Source of the DNA: Streptomyces brasiliensis
Lineage (GTDB): Bacteria; Actinomycetota; Actinomycetes; Streptomycetales; Streptomycetaceae
Direction: 5' to 3'
Length of the DNA stretch: 64,000 nucleotides
Assembly (NCBI RefSeq): GCF_014647875.1
Contig: NZ_BMQA01000018.1
Span: 95,785 to 159,784, forward strand
Positions 16,405-26,599 of the stretch are shown here, piece by piece; position 1 is the stretch's first letter; every line of letters starts with the position of its first letter. Made by a program: the position numbers and the translations under genes. The notes beneath the pieces were generated by a model that saw only the letters and a program-made list of their open reading frames with translations, was not told the DNA's origin and did not search any database.

Positions 16405-18075
16405 ATGACTACGGCGACGGAGGTGTTCCGCGGGGCCCGGGACTTCCTGTTGGAGCACCGCGACGACTACGCCACGGCCTACGAGGGCTTCTCCTGGCCC
16501 CGGCCGGAGCACTTCAACTGGGCCCTGGACTGGTTCGACGTCATCGCGGACGGCAACGACCGCACCGCCCTGCACATCGTCGAGGAGGACGGCGGCGAGA
16601 CCAAGCTGTCCTTCGCCGAGCTGTCCGACCGCTCCGACCGCGTCGCGAACTGGCTGCGCGAACGGGGTGTGGGCGCCGAGGACCGGATCCTCGTCATGCT
16701 CGGCAACCAGGCCGAGCTGTGGGAGGCCGCGCTGGCCGCGATGAAGCTGCGTGCCGTCGTCATCCCGGCCACCCCGCTGCTGGGCCCCGCCGACCTGTGC
16801 GACCGCGTCGAGCGCGGCCGGGTGCGGCACGTGCTCGTGCGCGCGGCCGACACCGCCAAGTTCGACGAGGTGCCCGGCGACTACACGCGCATCGCCGTCG
16901 GCGGCGCCCCCGAGGGCTGGTCGGCGTACGAGGACGCGTACGCCGCCTCGGCCGGCTTCGCCCCGGAGGGGCCCACCGCGGCCGACGACCCGCTGATGCT
17001 CTACTTCACCTCGGGCACCACCGCCCGCCCCAAGCTGGTCGAGCACACCCACATCTCGTACCCGGTCGGCCATCTGGCCACCATGTACTGGATCGGCCTC
17101 AAGCCCGGCGACGTGCACCTCAACATCTCCTCGCCCGGCTGGGCCAAGCATGCCTGGTCCAATCTGTTCGCCCCGTGGAACGCGGAGGCGACCGTCTTCC
17201 TGCACAACTACACGCGCTTCGACGCGGCCCGGCTCATGGCCGAGATGGACCGGGCGGGGGTGACCACCTTCTGCGCCCCGCCGACCGTGTGGCGCATGCT
17301 CATCCAGGCCGACCTGACCCAGCTGCGCACCCCGCCGCGCGAGGCCGTCGCCGCGGGCGAGCCGCTCAACCCCGAGGTCATCGAGCAGGTCCGCCGGGCC
17401 TGGGGCGTCACGATCCGGGACGGCTTCGGGCAGACCGAGACCGCTGTGCAGGTCTCCAACAGCCCCGGCCAGCCCCTCAAGACGGGCTCCATGGGACGGC
17501 CCAGCCCCGGCTACCGCGTCGAACTCCTCGACCCGGTCTCCGGCGCCCCCGGCGCCAGCGAGGGCGAGATCGCGCTCGACCTGTCGGACCGCCCGGTGGG
17601 TCTGATGACGGGCTACCACGGCGACGCCGACCGTACGGCCGAGGCGATGGCCGGCGGCTACTACCGCACCGGTGACGTCGCCTCCCGCGACGAGGACGGC
17701 TATCTGACCTACGTCGGGCGCTCCGACGACGTCTTCAAGGCCTCCGACTACAAGATCAGCCCCTTCGAGCTGGAGAGTGCGCTGCTGGAGCACGAGGCGG
17801 TGGCCGAGGCCGCCGTCGTGCCCGCGCCGGACGAACTGCGCCTGGCCGTGCCCAAGGCGTACATCGTGCTGGCCGAGGGCTGGGAGCCGGGCTCCGACAC
17901 CGCGAAGGTCCTCTTCGAGCACTCGCGCGAGGTGCTCGCCCCCTACAAGCGCATCCGCCGCCTCGAGTTCGGTGAGCTGCCCAAGACAGTGTCCGGCAAG
18001 ATCCGCCGGATCGAGCTGCGCGAGGCCACGGCCCAGGGCTCGGCGGACGAGTACCGCGAGGAGGACTTCCGGTGA
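16405..18075 (+). CDS. Acyl-CoA synthetase, medium-chain (ACSM/benzoate-CoA ligase-like)
   Basis: 556 residues of the AMP-forming ANL family. YFTSGTTARPKLVEHTH is the nucleotide loop; then GFGQTETAV, YYRTGDVASRDEDGYL, the hinge FKASDYKISPFELES and the C-terminal catalytic Lys in KTVSGKIRR. The EHTHISYPVGHLATMYWIG and SSPGWAKHAWS segments match the medium-chain acyl/benzoate synthetase group better than long-chain FadD. It makes acyl-CoA from a carboxylic acid, ATP and CoA. Its stop overlaps the next synthetase start by 4 bases. The divergent GAF-LuxR gene is the likely regulator. The substrate is undetermined. Confidence 0.88.
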   Translation: MTTATEVFRGARDFLLEHRDDYATAYEGFSWPRPEHFNWALDWFDVIADGNDRTALHIVEEDGGETKLSFAELSDRSDRVANWLRERGVGAEDRILVMLGNQAELWEAALAAMKLRAVVIPATPLLGPADLCDRVERGRVRHVLVRAADTAKFDEVPGDYTRIAVGGAPEGWSAYEDAYAASAGFAPEGPTAADDPLMLYFTSGTTARPKLVEHTHISYPVGHLATMYWIGLKPGDVHLNISSPGWAKHAWSNLFAPWNAEATVFLHNYTRFDAARLMAEMDRAGVTTFCAPPTVWRMLIQADLTQLRTPPREAVAAGEPLNPEVIEQVRRAWGVTIRDGFGQTETAVQVSNSPGQPLKTGSMGRPSPGYRVELLDPVSGAPGASEGEIALDLSDRPVGLMTGYHGDADRTAEAMAGGYYRTGDVASRDEDGYLTYVGRSDDVFKASDYKISPFELESALLEHEAVAEAAVVPAPDELRLAVPKAYIVLAEGWEPGSDTAKVLFEHSREVLAPYKRIRRLEFGELPKTVSGKIRRIELREATAQGSADEYREEDFR

Positions 18076-19679
18076 CCGAGGCGTCGTACACCCATGGCAC
18101 GAGCGGCACCACGCTGCTCGGCGACACGATCGGGCAGAACCTGGACCGCGCGGTCGCGGTCTGGCCGGAGCGCGAGGCACTGGTAGACGTGCCCTCCGGA
18201 CGGCGCTGGACGTACGCCGAGTTCTCCGCCGACGTCGACCGGTTGGCGTACGCGCTGCTGGCGAGCGGGGTGGCCAAGGGCGACCGGGTGGGCATCTGGG
18301 CGGTCAACTGCGCCGAGTGGGTGCTGGTGCAGTACGCCACCGCCCGGATCGGCGCGATCATGGTCAACATCAACCCGGCGTACCGCACCCACGAGGTGGA
18401 GTACGTCCTGGGCCAAGCCGGGATCTCCCTGCTGTTCGCCTCGCTCAGTCACAAGACGAGCGACTACCGGGCGATGGTCGAGCAAGTGCGGGGCAAGTGC
18501 CCGCAGTTGCGGGAGACCGTCTACATAGGTGACGCGAGCTGGGAGGCGTTCACCCGGCGGGGCGGCTCGGAGCGACGGGCCGAACTCGACGCGCGCCAGG
18601 CCGAGTTGTCATGCGACGACCCGATCAACATCCAGTACACCTCGGGGACGACGGGCTTCCCGAAGGGCGCCACGCTCTCCCACCACAACATCCTCAACAA
18701 CGGATACTTCGTCGGCGAGTCGGTGGCCTACAGCGAGCAGGACCGGATCTGCATTCCCGTGCCCTTCTACCACTGCTTCGGCATGGTGATGGGCAATCTG
18801 GCCGCCACCTCGCACGGCGCGTGCATGGTCGTCCCGGCCCCGTCCTTCGAGCCGAAGGCCACCCTGGAGGCGGTCCAGCGGGAGCGGTGCACGTCCCTCT
18901 ACGGCGTCCCGACCATGTTCATTGCGGAGCTGAACCTGCCCGACTTCGCGACGTACGACCTCTCCACCCTGCGCACCGGGATCATGGCGGGCTCGCCCTG
19001 CCCGGTCGAGGTGATGAAGCGGGTGGTCGCGGAGATGCACATGGCCGAGGTGTCCATCTGCTACGGCATGACCGAGACCTCGCCGGTGTCCCTGCAGACC
19101 CGGATCGACGACGACCTGGAGCACCGTACGGGCACCGTCGGCAGGGTGCTGCCCCACCTCGAGGTCAAGATCGTCGACCCGGTCACCGGAGTCACCCAGT
19201 CCCGGGGCACCGCGGGGGAGCTGTGCACCCGTGGCTACAGCGTGATGCTCGGCTACTGGAACGAGCCCGAGAAGACCGCCGAAGCCGTCGACCCCGGGCG
19301 CTGGATGCACACCGGGGACCTCGCGACGATGCGCGAGGACGGGTACGTCGAGATCGTCGGCCGGATCAAGGACATGATCATCCGGGGTGGCGAGAACATC
19401 TACCCGCGCGAGATCGAGGAGTTTCTCTACGCCCACCCGAAGATCAAGGACGTACAGATCGTCGGGGTGCCGCACGAGACGTACGGCGAGGAGGTGCTGG
19501 CCTGCGTCATTCCGCACGACACGGCGGACCCGCTGACGCTGGAGGAACTGCGCTCCTACTGCGAGGGCCGCCTCGCGCACTACAAGATCCCGAGCCGCCT
19601 GCAGATCCTCGAGGCGTTCCCGATGACGGTCTCGGGGAAGGTGCGCAAGATCGAACTGCGGGAGCGGTACGGAGCGTAG
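18072..19679 (+). CDS. Fatty-acyl-CoA synthetase (AMP-binding protein)
   Basis: 535 residues with YTSGTTGFPKGATLSH, then CYGMTETSPVS, WMHTGDLATMREDGY, KDMIIRGGENIYPREIE and the catalytic Lys in TVSGKVRK. This pattern is that of AMP-binding fatty-acyl-CoA synthases of the FadD/AcsA group widely annotated in actinomycetes. The GTG start overlaps the upstream stop (GTGA), so the two synthetases are translationally coupled. They may activate different acids or act one after the other in one degradation route. A hairpin follows after about 17 bp. Confidence 0.9.
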   Translation: MTEASYTHGTSGTTLLGDTIGQNLDRAVAVWPEREALVDVPSGRRWTYAEFSADVDRLAYALLASGVAKGDRVGIWAVNCAEWVLVQYATARIGAIMVNINPAYRTHEVEYVLGQAGISLLFASLSHKTSDYRAMVEQVRGKCPQLRETVYIGDASWEAFTRRGGSERRAELDARQAELSCDDPINIQYTSGTTGFPKGATLSHHNILNNGYFVGESVAYSEQDRICIPVPFYHCFGMVMGNLAATSHGACMVVPAPSFEPKATLEAVQRERCTSLYGVPTMFIAELNLPDFATYDLSTLRTGIMAGSPCPVEVMKRVVAEMHMAEVSICYGMTETSPVSLQTRIDDDLEHRTGTVGRVLPHLEVKIVDPVTGVTQSRGTAGELCTRGYSVMLGYWNEPEKTAEAVDPGRWMHTGDLATMREDGYVEIVGRIKDMIIRGGENIYPREIEEFLYAHPKIKDVQIVGVPHETYGEEVLACVIPHDTADPLTLEELRSYCEGRLAHYKIPSRLQILEAFPMTVSGKVRKIELRERYGA

Positions 19680-19696
19680 CGCTGCGCGGCCTCACG

Positions 19697-19726
19697 GCCC
19701 CCGGTCACCCATGCGGGGCCGGGGGC
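19697..19726 (+). terminator. Putative terminator after the synthetase pair
   Basis: GCCCCCGG (19697-19704) pairs with CCGGGGGC (19719-19726) around a 14-base loop, just after the stop at 19679. There is no T tract, as is common in this group. Confidence 0.55.
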
Positions 19727-19886
19727 TCGGCGCGCCGGTGGGGTCGGACTCGCGTGTGCCTCGGGCCCCGGCCGCCGGCACGCCCGGCCGGGGACTCCGC
19801 CGCGGTCTGGGCGTCTTCGTGATGTGTCCGGTCCGGGGCGGTGGCCTCCGGGCGTCGCTGGGGCCGGTGTGTTGCCGCGTGGCGGG

Positions 19887-20588
19887 TCATGCCTCCCGGC
19901 GTCGGCCGTCGGCGCCGGTCGCGTTCAGGTCGTCGGCGTGGGTGTTCACCGGCTGGGGGGTGCCCGTGAGGTCCAGGACGAACAGGGGGACGCCCAGGGA
20001 GTCCGCTCCTGTGCGGGCGTCGTCGGCGCAGCCGGCCAGGGAGAAGTAGGCGCAGCCCGCGGCCTCCGTCATCGCCGTGAGCCACAGGCACTCCACGTCG
20101 CGCAGCGAGGCGGGGCGGACCGGCGGGTCGACCTGGGCCAGCAGGCCGCGGGCTGCGAGGCCGATGCCGGACGGGGGCCGCTGGTCGGCGCGGCGGATGT
20201 CCCGGTAACGCAGATACAGGGCTGCCGCGGTGACCGCGTCGCGCGCGGTGCGGATCGTCACGGGCTGGAAGGCCGGGCGCGGCGGGGCCTCATCGACGGG
20301 CTCGGGCCCCGCCTCCGGCGCCGAGGCCGCTCCCGCGACGGGGATCCGCAGGACCGCCCCGCACGGGCAGCCCAGCTCCGGGTACGGCCACGGGACCCGG
20401 CGTCCGCAGGCGGCGCAGCGCACGGTGACCCAGTCCTCGTCCCAGCTGCGGTGCGCGAGCGCGGTCGGCGCGGCTCGCCGGTCCAGCGCCGGGGAGACCG
20501 GGGCGCCGCACGCGCAGGGGTACGACGGAGCGGCGTACAGATGCTCGCGCCGACAAGCCGGACAGCGCACCGGCACGCTCTCGGACAT
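19887..20588 (-). CDS. Zinc-ribbon protein of unknown function
   Basis: 233 residues. The N-terminal 85 contain two Cys clusters, CPACRREHLYAAPSYPCACG and CAACGRRVPWPYPELGCPCG, which look like two zinc ribbons. A Pro/Ala linker follows, then a helical C-terminal region (VTAAALYLRYRDIRRADQ...CLWLTAMTEAAGCAYFSLAGC) that I do not recognise. A ribosome binding site (GGAGAAGG) precedes ATG 20588. It is divergent from gcl and shares a 218-bp region that holds the AllR-like operator, so co-regulation with glyoxylate metabolism is possible. No function can be assigned. Confidence 0.75.
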   Translation of the reverse strand: MSESVPVRCPACRREHLYAAPSYPCACGAPVSPALDRRAAPTALAHRSWDEDWVTVRCAACGRRVPWPYPELGCPCGAVLRIPVAGAASAPEAGPEPVDEAPPRPAFQPVTIRTARDAVTAAALYLRYRDIRRADQRPPSGIGLAARGLLAQVDPPVRPASLRDVECLWLTAMTEAAGCAYFSLAGCADDARTGADSLGVPLFVLDLTGTPQPVNTHADDLNATGADGRRREA

Positions 20589-20703
20589 GGCCTTCTCCAA
20601 GGCGTCTCTGCAAGGCGTTTCCGCGGGACAGCGGACCCATCGTGCTCCTCTCGAGCCCCGGTTGGCCGTCTCTTGACGGCCTTTGCCCATCCACTTACAT
20701 TGA

Positions 20704-20739
20704 TTCCAGATAGTAGAAACTAGATTCCGCAATCCGGAA
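20704..20739. promoter_or_regulatory. Composite AllR-type operator upstream of gcl
   Basis: TTCCAGATAGTAGAA (20704-20718) and TTCCGCAATCCGGAA (20725-20739) are two 15-bp pseudo-palindromes of form TTCC-N7-GGAA starting 21 bp apart, ending 67 bp before the gcl ATG. The same two-part element occurs upstream of hyi, aceB and allR/allB. Confidence 0.78.
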
Positions 20740-20806
20740 AAGCTAGAAGTAGTTACCGCGGGGCGCGACGGGAGTACGCATCCGACACCCGAGGCAGGAG
20801 TACTCG

Positions 20807-22591
<1,785 letters not shown>

Positions 22592-22611
22592 CAGGCCGGA
22601 GACGCGAAGGA

Positions 22612-22635
22612 CGGCCCGTCCGGAAGGATGGGCCG
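22612..22635 (+). terminator. gcl terminator hairpin
   Basis: CGGCCCGTCC (22612-22621) and GGATGGGCCG (22626-22635) pair with one G-U wobble around a GGAA (GNRA) tetraloop, 20 bp after the gcl stop. Confidence 0.75.
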
Positions 22636-22773
22636 CTCTGTGTTGTGCAGGCGCGCGGCGCCGTACAACAGGGGCCGCGGGGCCGTGTCGATATGCGGCT
22701 CCGCCGCGTGGGCGCGACGGGCCTCGACGAACCCGCACCCGGCAACGAACAGAACCCGGCGGATCGGATCCCG

Positions 22774-23013
22774 TCACTCCTCAGGGTGCTCAGAAAGTCC
22801 CGGCCACTCGTCCGGCCCACCCCCCTGCCATTCGATGAGATCACTCTCCTCGACCTCGATCCGGTCGAGGTCGGCAAGTCGCAGGATCTCGATGACGTCA
22901 TCCAGGTGGGAAGCGATCCCCAGGGTCACGTCACCTTCGGTCACCCGGCGGGAGCCGTCGAGCGCAGGCGTGTGCACCACGATGTGCGGGAACTGGGGTG
23001 ATGGCTGCGTCAT
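22774..23013 (-). CDS. Small acidic protein of unknown function (79 aa)
   Basis: ATG 23013 is preceded by AAGGAGG at an 8-base spacing, an excellent ribosome binding site. The product is acidic (DLDRIEVEESDLIEW, many Asp/Glu) with a compact sequence, VTEGDVTLGIASHLDDVIEI, and no membrane segment. I do not recognise the family. It sits between gcl and the catalase remnant, facing gcl tail to tail. Its ribosome binding site lies inside one arm of a perfect 13-bp hairpin (23021-23060), so translation could be structure-controlled. Confidence 0.6.
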   Translation of the reverse strand: MTQPSPQFPHIVVHTPALDGSRRVTEGDVTLGIASHLDDVIEILRLADLDRIEVEESDLIEWQGGGPDEWPGLSEHPEE

Positions 23014-23020
23014 GTCTAAA

Positions 23021-23060
23021 GCCTCCTTCGGAGCGGACGCTTCCGCACTCCGAAGGAGGC
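23021..23060 (-). promoter_or_regulatory. Hairpin sequestering the ribosome binding site of the 79-aa ORF
   Basis: GCCTCCTTCGGAG (23021-23033) and CTCCGAAGGAGGC (23048-23060) are perfect 13-bp complements with a 14-base loop. On the minus-strand transcript the second-encountered arm contains the AAGGAGG that serves the ATG at 23013. If transcription starts upstream, folding would hide that site. Confidence 0.6.
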
Positions 23061-23257
23061 TATGGACCGTAGTGGGGCTGGGACCGCGGCGGGTGCGACG
23101 GACCGGGAACGTCCTTCCCTCGGGTCGGGAAGGGGACCCAGGTCCTTCACCACCGCACTGGCTCGCACGCCGCCGCGGTCCTCGCCCTGCCCGCACCGTG
23201 TTCCGGGCGGCCACCCTCATCCGGGCTGCCGGGCCGGACACGGCCGGGGGCCTGTCG

Positions 23258-23555
23258 GTCCTCGCGCGGGGCGTGGACCGCCTCTTCCGCGCGCCGACCG
23301 GAGTCGGGCCGGCGACGTGGAAATGGGCCAGGTTCTTCTCGATCACGTCGTCGCGGGAGACCTGCGCGAGGCCGCCGGCGATGTCCGCGACCGGACGCCG
23401 CTTCTCGTCCTCGGACATCAGCCGGTACGGCTCGCCGGCTGATTGCCCTCTTCCGTACAGAACTTGAGGGCGAAGCCGCGCGGGTCGCGGACCGCGTCCG
23501 CGCGCCGAGGTTGTCGGTCACGGTCGAGAAGGGTGATCGGACGGTCGACAGTTTG
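23258..23555 (-). pseudogene. Catalase remnant (internal deletion and frameshifts)
   Basis: Read leftward from about 23555, three frames give clear monofunctional haem-catalase pieces: SPFSTVTDNLGA, then DAVRDPRGFALKFCTEEGN, then directly PYRLMSEDEKRRPVADIAGG with LAQVSRDDVIEKNLAHFHVA, then in another frame DSGRRAEEAVHAPRED. The jump from EEGN to PYRLMSEDEK removes roughly 300 residues of the normal protein, including most of the haem pocket, and the joints are out of frame. The N-terminal start and catalytic His region are missing. It cannot encode a working catalase. A catalase gene between gcl and glxR is what I remember for related Streptomyces, so this is local decay of an ancestral gene. 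Confidence 0.85.
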
Positions 23556-23642
23556 CCGAAGTGGATTCCGGGCCGCGGCGCCGCCTGGGCGCGACAGGAC
23601 AATTGTCGGCGGCACGGCGGCCCGGAAGTCTCTGTGGATGCG

Positions 23643-24536
23643 TCAGCACTGGGCGCCGGAGAGGCGCTCCACGGCCCGCAGCAGGGCGGAGTGGTCGAGG
23701 CCGCCGTCGCCCTGCGCGCGCAGGCTGGCGACCAGCTGGGCGACCACGGCGCCCACCGGCAGGGCCGCGCCGACGTTACGCGCGGCGTCCGTGACGATGC
23801 CCATGTCCTTGTGGTGCAGGTCGATGCGGAAGCCCGGCTCGAAGTCGCGGTTCAGGAAGTTGTCCTTCTTCCGCGTCAGCACGGTGGAGCCCGCGAGCCC
23901 GCCGTTGAGGACGTCCAGGGCCGCCGTCAGGTCCACGCCGGACTTCTCCAGGAAGACCACGGCCTCGGCGCACGCCTGGATGTTCACGGCGACGATCAGC
24001 TGGTTGGCCGCCTTCACGGTCTGGCCGGAGCCGTGCGGACCGCACAGCACTATGGTCTTGCCCAGCGCCTCGAACAGCGGCTTCGCGGCGTCGAAGTCGG
24101 CCTGCTCGCCGCCGACCATGATCGACAGAACCGCCTCGACGGCACCGGCCTCACCACCGGAGACGGGCGCGTCCAGGACGTGGATGCCCTTCTCCGCGGC
24201 GGCCTTCGCCAGGTCGACCGAGGTCTGCGGGGTGATGGAGGACATGTCGATCAGCAGGGCGCCGGAGCGCGCGTTCTCCAGGATGCCGTCCGGGCCGTAG
24301 GCGATCGCCTCGACCTGCGGGGACGCGGGCACCATCGTGATCACCACATCGGCGTCACGGACCGCCTCCGCGATCGACCCGGCCGCGGTGCCGCCGGCGG
24401 CGGCCAGGCGGTCCAGCTTGTCCTGCTCCAGGGTGTAGCCGGTGACGTCGTAACCCGCCTTGATCAGGTTCTCGGACATGGGCGAGCCCATGATGCCGAG
24501 GCCTATCCAGGCGACCTTGGGAAGGGTGCTGCTCAT
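23643..24536 (-). CDS. glxR: 2-hydroxy-3-oxopropionate (tartronate semialdehyde) reductase
   Basis: 297 residues of the beta-hydroxyacid dehydrogenase family: N-terminal dinucleotide motif WIGLGIMGSPMSENL, substrate loop DAPVSGGEAGA, catalytic Lys in GSGQTVKAANQLIVA, and DLHHKDMGI near the end. It reduces tartronate semialdehyde to glycerate with NAD(P)H, the step after gcl. GAGAGG lies about 8 bases before the ATG. It follows hyi by 40 bp on the same strand, so the pair forms an operon read from the AllR-type site at 25439. Confidence 0.93.
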   Translation of the reverse strand: MSSTLPKVAWIGLGIMGSPMSENLIKAGYDVTGYTLEQDKLDRLAAAGGTAAGSIAEAVRDADVVITMVPASPQVEAIAYGPDGILENARSGALLIDMSSITPQTSVDLAKAAAEKGIHVLDAPVSGGEAGAVEAVLSIMVGGEQADFDAAKPLFEALGKTIVLCGPHGSGQTVKAANQLIVAVNIQACAEAVVFLEKSGVDLTAALDVLNGGLAGSTVLTRKKDNFLNRDFEPGFRIDLHHKDMGIVTDAARNVGAALPVGAVVAQLVASLRAQGDGGLDHSALLRAVERLSGAQC

Positions 24537-24576
24537 GGTCGGTGCCTCTCTCAACTGCTGTGCAATGTCAGGGGGG

Positions 24577-25407
24577 TCAGCGGGACTCGCGCTGAAGCCA
24601 CTCGAAGGCCTCGGAACTCGGCCTGTCGCCCGGCTTGTACTCCAGGCCGACCCAGCCGTCGTAACCGGCCTTCCGCAACTGGTCGAGCAGCTCCTCCAGG
24701 GGGAGCGAACCGGTCCCCGGGGCGCCGCGGCCGGGGTTGTCGGCGATCTGCACATGACCGGTCCAGGACGCGTACCGCTCGATGACCGAGGGCAGGTCCT
24801 CGCCGTTCATCGACAGGTGGTACAGGTCCATCAGGAACTTCGTGTTCCCCAGCCCCGTCGCCTCGTTGACCTCGTCCACGACCGCCACCGCTGCCGGTGC
24901 CGACACGAGCGGGTACAGCGGCGACTCAGGCTTGTTGAGCGCCTCGACGAGGAGGATCGCGCCGATCCGGTCGGCGGCGCGGGCCGCGAGGACCAGGTTC
25001 TCCAGCGCGAGTTCGTCCTGCGCGGCCGGATCGACGCCGTCGACCCGGTTGCCGTACAGGGCGTTGAGCGCCTCGCAGCCCAGCGAGGCGGCGAAGCCGG
25101 CGGCGACGTCGATGTTGGCGCGGAAGCGGTCCGACTCCTCACCCGGGATCGACAGGGCGCCGCGGTCGGGGCCGGGAAGCTGTCCGGCGTAGAAGTTCAG
25201 GCCCGTGAGCTGGACGCGCGCGTCCTCGACCGCCTTCTTGAGCGCGTCGAGGTCCGCCTGCTCGGGCGTCGGGGAGTCGACCCAGGGCCACCACAGCTCG
25301 ACCGCCGAGAAGCCCGCCGCCGCGGCGGCCGCGGGGCGCTCCAGGAGCGGGAGTTCCGTGAAGAGGATCGACAGGTTGACGTTGAAGCGCTGGTCTGCGA
25401 ATCCCAT
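24577..25407 (-). CDS. hyi: Hydroxypyruvate isomerase (TIM-barrel)
   Basis: 276 residues with the Hyi/xylose-isomerase-like barrel pattern: FNVNLSILFTELPLLER at the start, VELWWPWVDS, ILLVEALNKPE, FLMDLYHLSMNGED, GHVQIADNPGRGAPGTG and VGLEYKP near the end. Metal-binding Glu, Asp, His and Glu residues fall within these segments. It interconverts hydroxypyruvate and tartronate semialdehyde. First gene of the hyi-glxR operon; GGAAGGGAG precedes the ATG, and the two-part AllR-type operator begins 32 bp upstream of the start. Confidence 0.93.
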   Translation of the reverse strand: MGFADQRFNVNLSILFTELPLLERPAAAAAAGFSAVELWWPWVDSPTPEQADLDALKKAVEDARVQLTGLNFYAGQLPGPDRGALSIPGEESDRFRANIDVAAGFAASLGCEALNALYGNRVDGVDPAAQDELALENLVLAARAADRIGAILLVEALNKPESPLYPLVSAPAAVAVVDEVNEATGLGNTKFLMDLYHLSMNGEDLPSVIERYASWTGHVQIADNPGRGAPGTGSLPLEELLDQLRKAGYDGWVGLEYKPGDRPSSEAFEWLQRESR

Positions 25408-25438
25408 GGGGCCCGCGCTCCCTTCCGTGGATCGTGTT

Positions 25439-25474
25439 TTCCATATTACGGAAGTTGCTTTCTGCGTAATGGAA
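25439..25474. promoter_or_regulatory. Composite AllR-type operator upstream of hyi-glxR
   Basis: TTCCATATTACGGAA (25439-25453) and TTCTGCGTAATGGAA (25460-25474), again 21 bp apart. The whole 36-bp element is close to a perfect dyad on its own (the second half is nearly the reverse complement of the first). Confidence 0.8.
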
Positions 25475-25542
25475 GATTGCAGGCGCGGTGAGCGTGTTGT
25501 CAAGAGGGCCGGGAGGAAACGGCACGGGTGCGGACATGCCGC

Positions 25543-25575
25543 CGCCCCGCTCCCGGTGAACGCGGGAACGGGGCG
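25543..25575 (-). terminator. Hairpin terminator after the transketolase remnant
   Basis: CGCCCCGCTCCCG (25543-25555) pairs with CGGGAACGGGGCG (25563-25575), one wobble, 7-base loop. It lies about 80 bp past the stop of the leftward transketolase fragment. Confidence 0.6.
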
Positions 25576-25656
25576 CGGTGACAGGTCCGCGCGGGCTTCG
25601 GACGTACGTCCGTGCGGGCGGCGGCGGTACATCCGTGCAGGTGAGCGCCTATGCCC

Positions 25657-26226
25657 TCATGACCGCAGGAACCGGCTGATGTGCAGCCGCATGTCCGCGC
25701 TGCCGAGGTCGTGCGCGACGGCGTGCCGGCGCGGGGTGCCGTAGCCCCGCGCCTCGTCCCGGGCCACGCCCAGCGACAGCAGCCGGTGCGGCCGGTCGCC
25801 CAGCGCCTCGGCGACCTCCCCGGCGGACGTGCCGGCCAGATACGGTTCGGCGAGGACGACGTCCGCGTCCGCCTGGTCGGTCAGCGCCGCGCGCAGCGTC
25901 GCGGCGTCGAAGGGGCGCACGGTGGCCGCGTACGGGACGGTGACGTCGAGGCCCTCGGTGGCCGCGAGGGCCGTGTCGGCGAGCGGACCCACGGCGAGCA
26001 CGGTGGCCGCCCCGCCCCGGCGCAGCACACGGAAGCCGGGGCCGCCGTCCGGCGCCAAGGGCCGCGCGTCGGACTGGTTGGACAGCCGGACGTACACCGG
26101 GTCGTCACCGCGGGCCGCCGCCCGCAGCTGGGCCTCGGCCTCGTCGGGGTGGCCCGGCACGTGGATCGTCCACTCGGGGAGCGTGGCCAGCAGGGCGACA
26201 TCGCCCGGGGACTGGTGGTTCCGGCA
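25657..26226 (-). pseudogene. Transketolase, C-terminal remnant
   Basis: The frame ending at 25657 encodes about 185 residues of a transketolase C-terminal half: NHQSPGDVALLATLPEWT, then VPGHPDEAEAQLRAAARGDD with PVYVRLSNQ, then the transketolase_C domain (GGAATVLAVGPLADTALAAT, VVLAEPYLAGTSAGEVAEAL). The thiamine-diphosphate-binding N-terminal domain is gone. At about 26220-26228 the sequence switches abruptly to the 5' part of a different gene in another frame, so no start codon or coupled translation is evident. An internal GTG near 26160 could start a 167-residue piece, but that would lack the active site. Confidence 0.82.
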
Positions 26227-26599
26227 GCCCGGCCTTGATCTGCCGGAGCACGGCGCGCAGCGGGGCGTGCCGGTCCTCCAACCGGCTCGGCGTCATCGTG
26301 GCGCCGGCCGCGAGGAGCGCGCGGATCCCGTCAGGGCCGGCGAATCCGGCGACCGCCCGTTCACCGTCCGCGTGGTGTTGAACGCGGGAATCTCCGGCTG
26401 TCGGCTGCCGCCCTTCCTTGAGCAGCATGAAATACGGCCGGCGCACCAGCCCTGTGTCGAGCAGATCGAGAATTTCGGCCTCGTCGACCAGGCCGTCGAC
26501 GGAGGACGCCTTTTTGAACAGTCCGTGTTCCTTGTTCCAGTAGGTGCCCGGCAGATCCGCCTCGTCGATGAGGCGGGCGAGCGGATGGTCAGTGCCCAC
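26218..26599 (-). pseudogene. JmjC-like cupin protein, N-terminal remnant
   Basis: From GTG 26599 (AAGGA 6 bases upstream) the frame reads PLARLIDEADLPGTYWNKEH, GLFKKASSVDGLVDEAEI, RRPYFMLLKEGRQP, then DGIRALLAAGATMTPSRLED and RHAPLRAVLRQIKAGLPE. This is the start of the bacterial JmjC/cupin hydroxylase family (YWNK near the N-terminus, then 'GATL-x-E-DWH'). The Fe(II)-binding HxD...H core that should follow is missing; the transketolase fragment begins instead. It is the 5' half of a deletion fusion and cannot be active. Confidence 0.75.

Noticed and set aside
23062..23442. 126-residue plus-strand frame with AAGGAGG just before its ATG
   Set aside because: The ribosome binding site is one arm of a hairpin belonging to the minus-strand gene, with only 2 bases to the ATG. 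The frame lies over the catalase remnant and has no family likeness.
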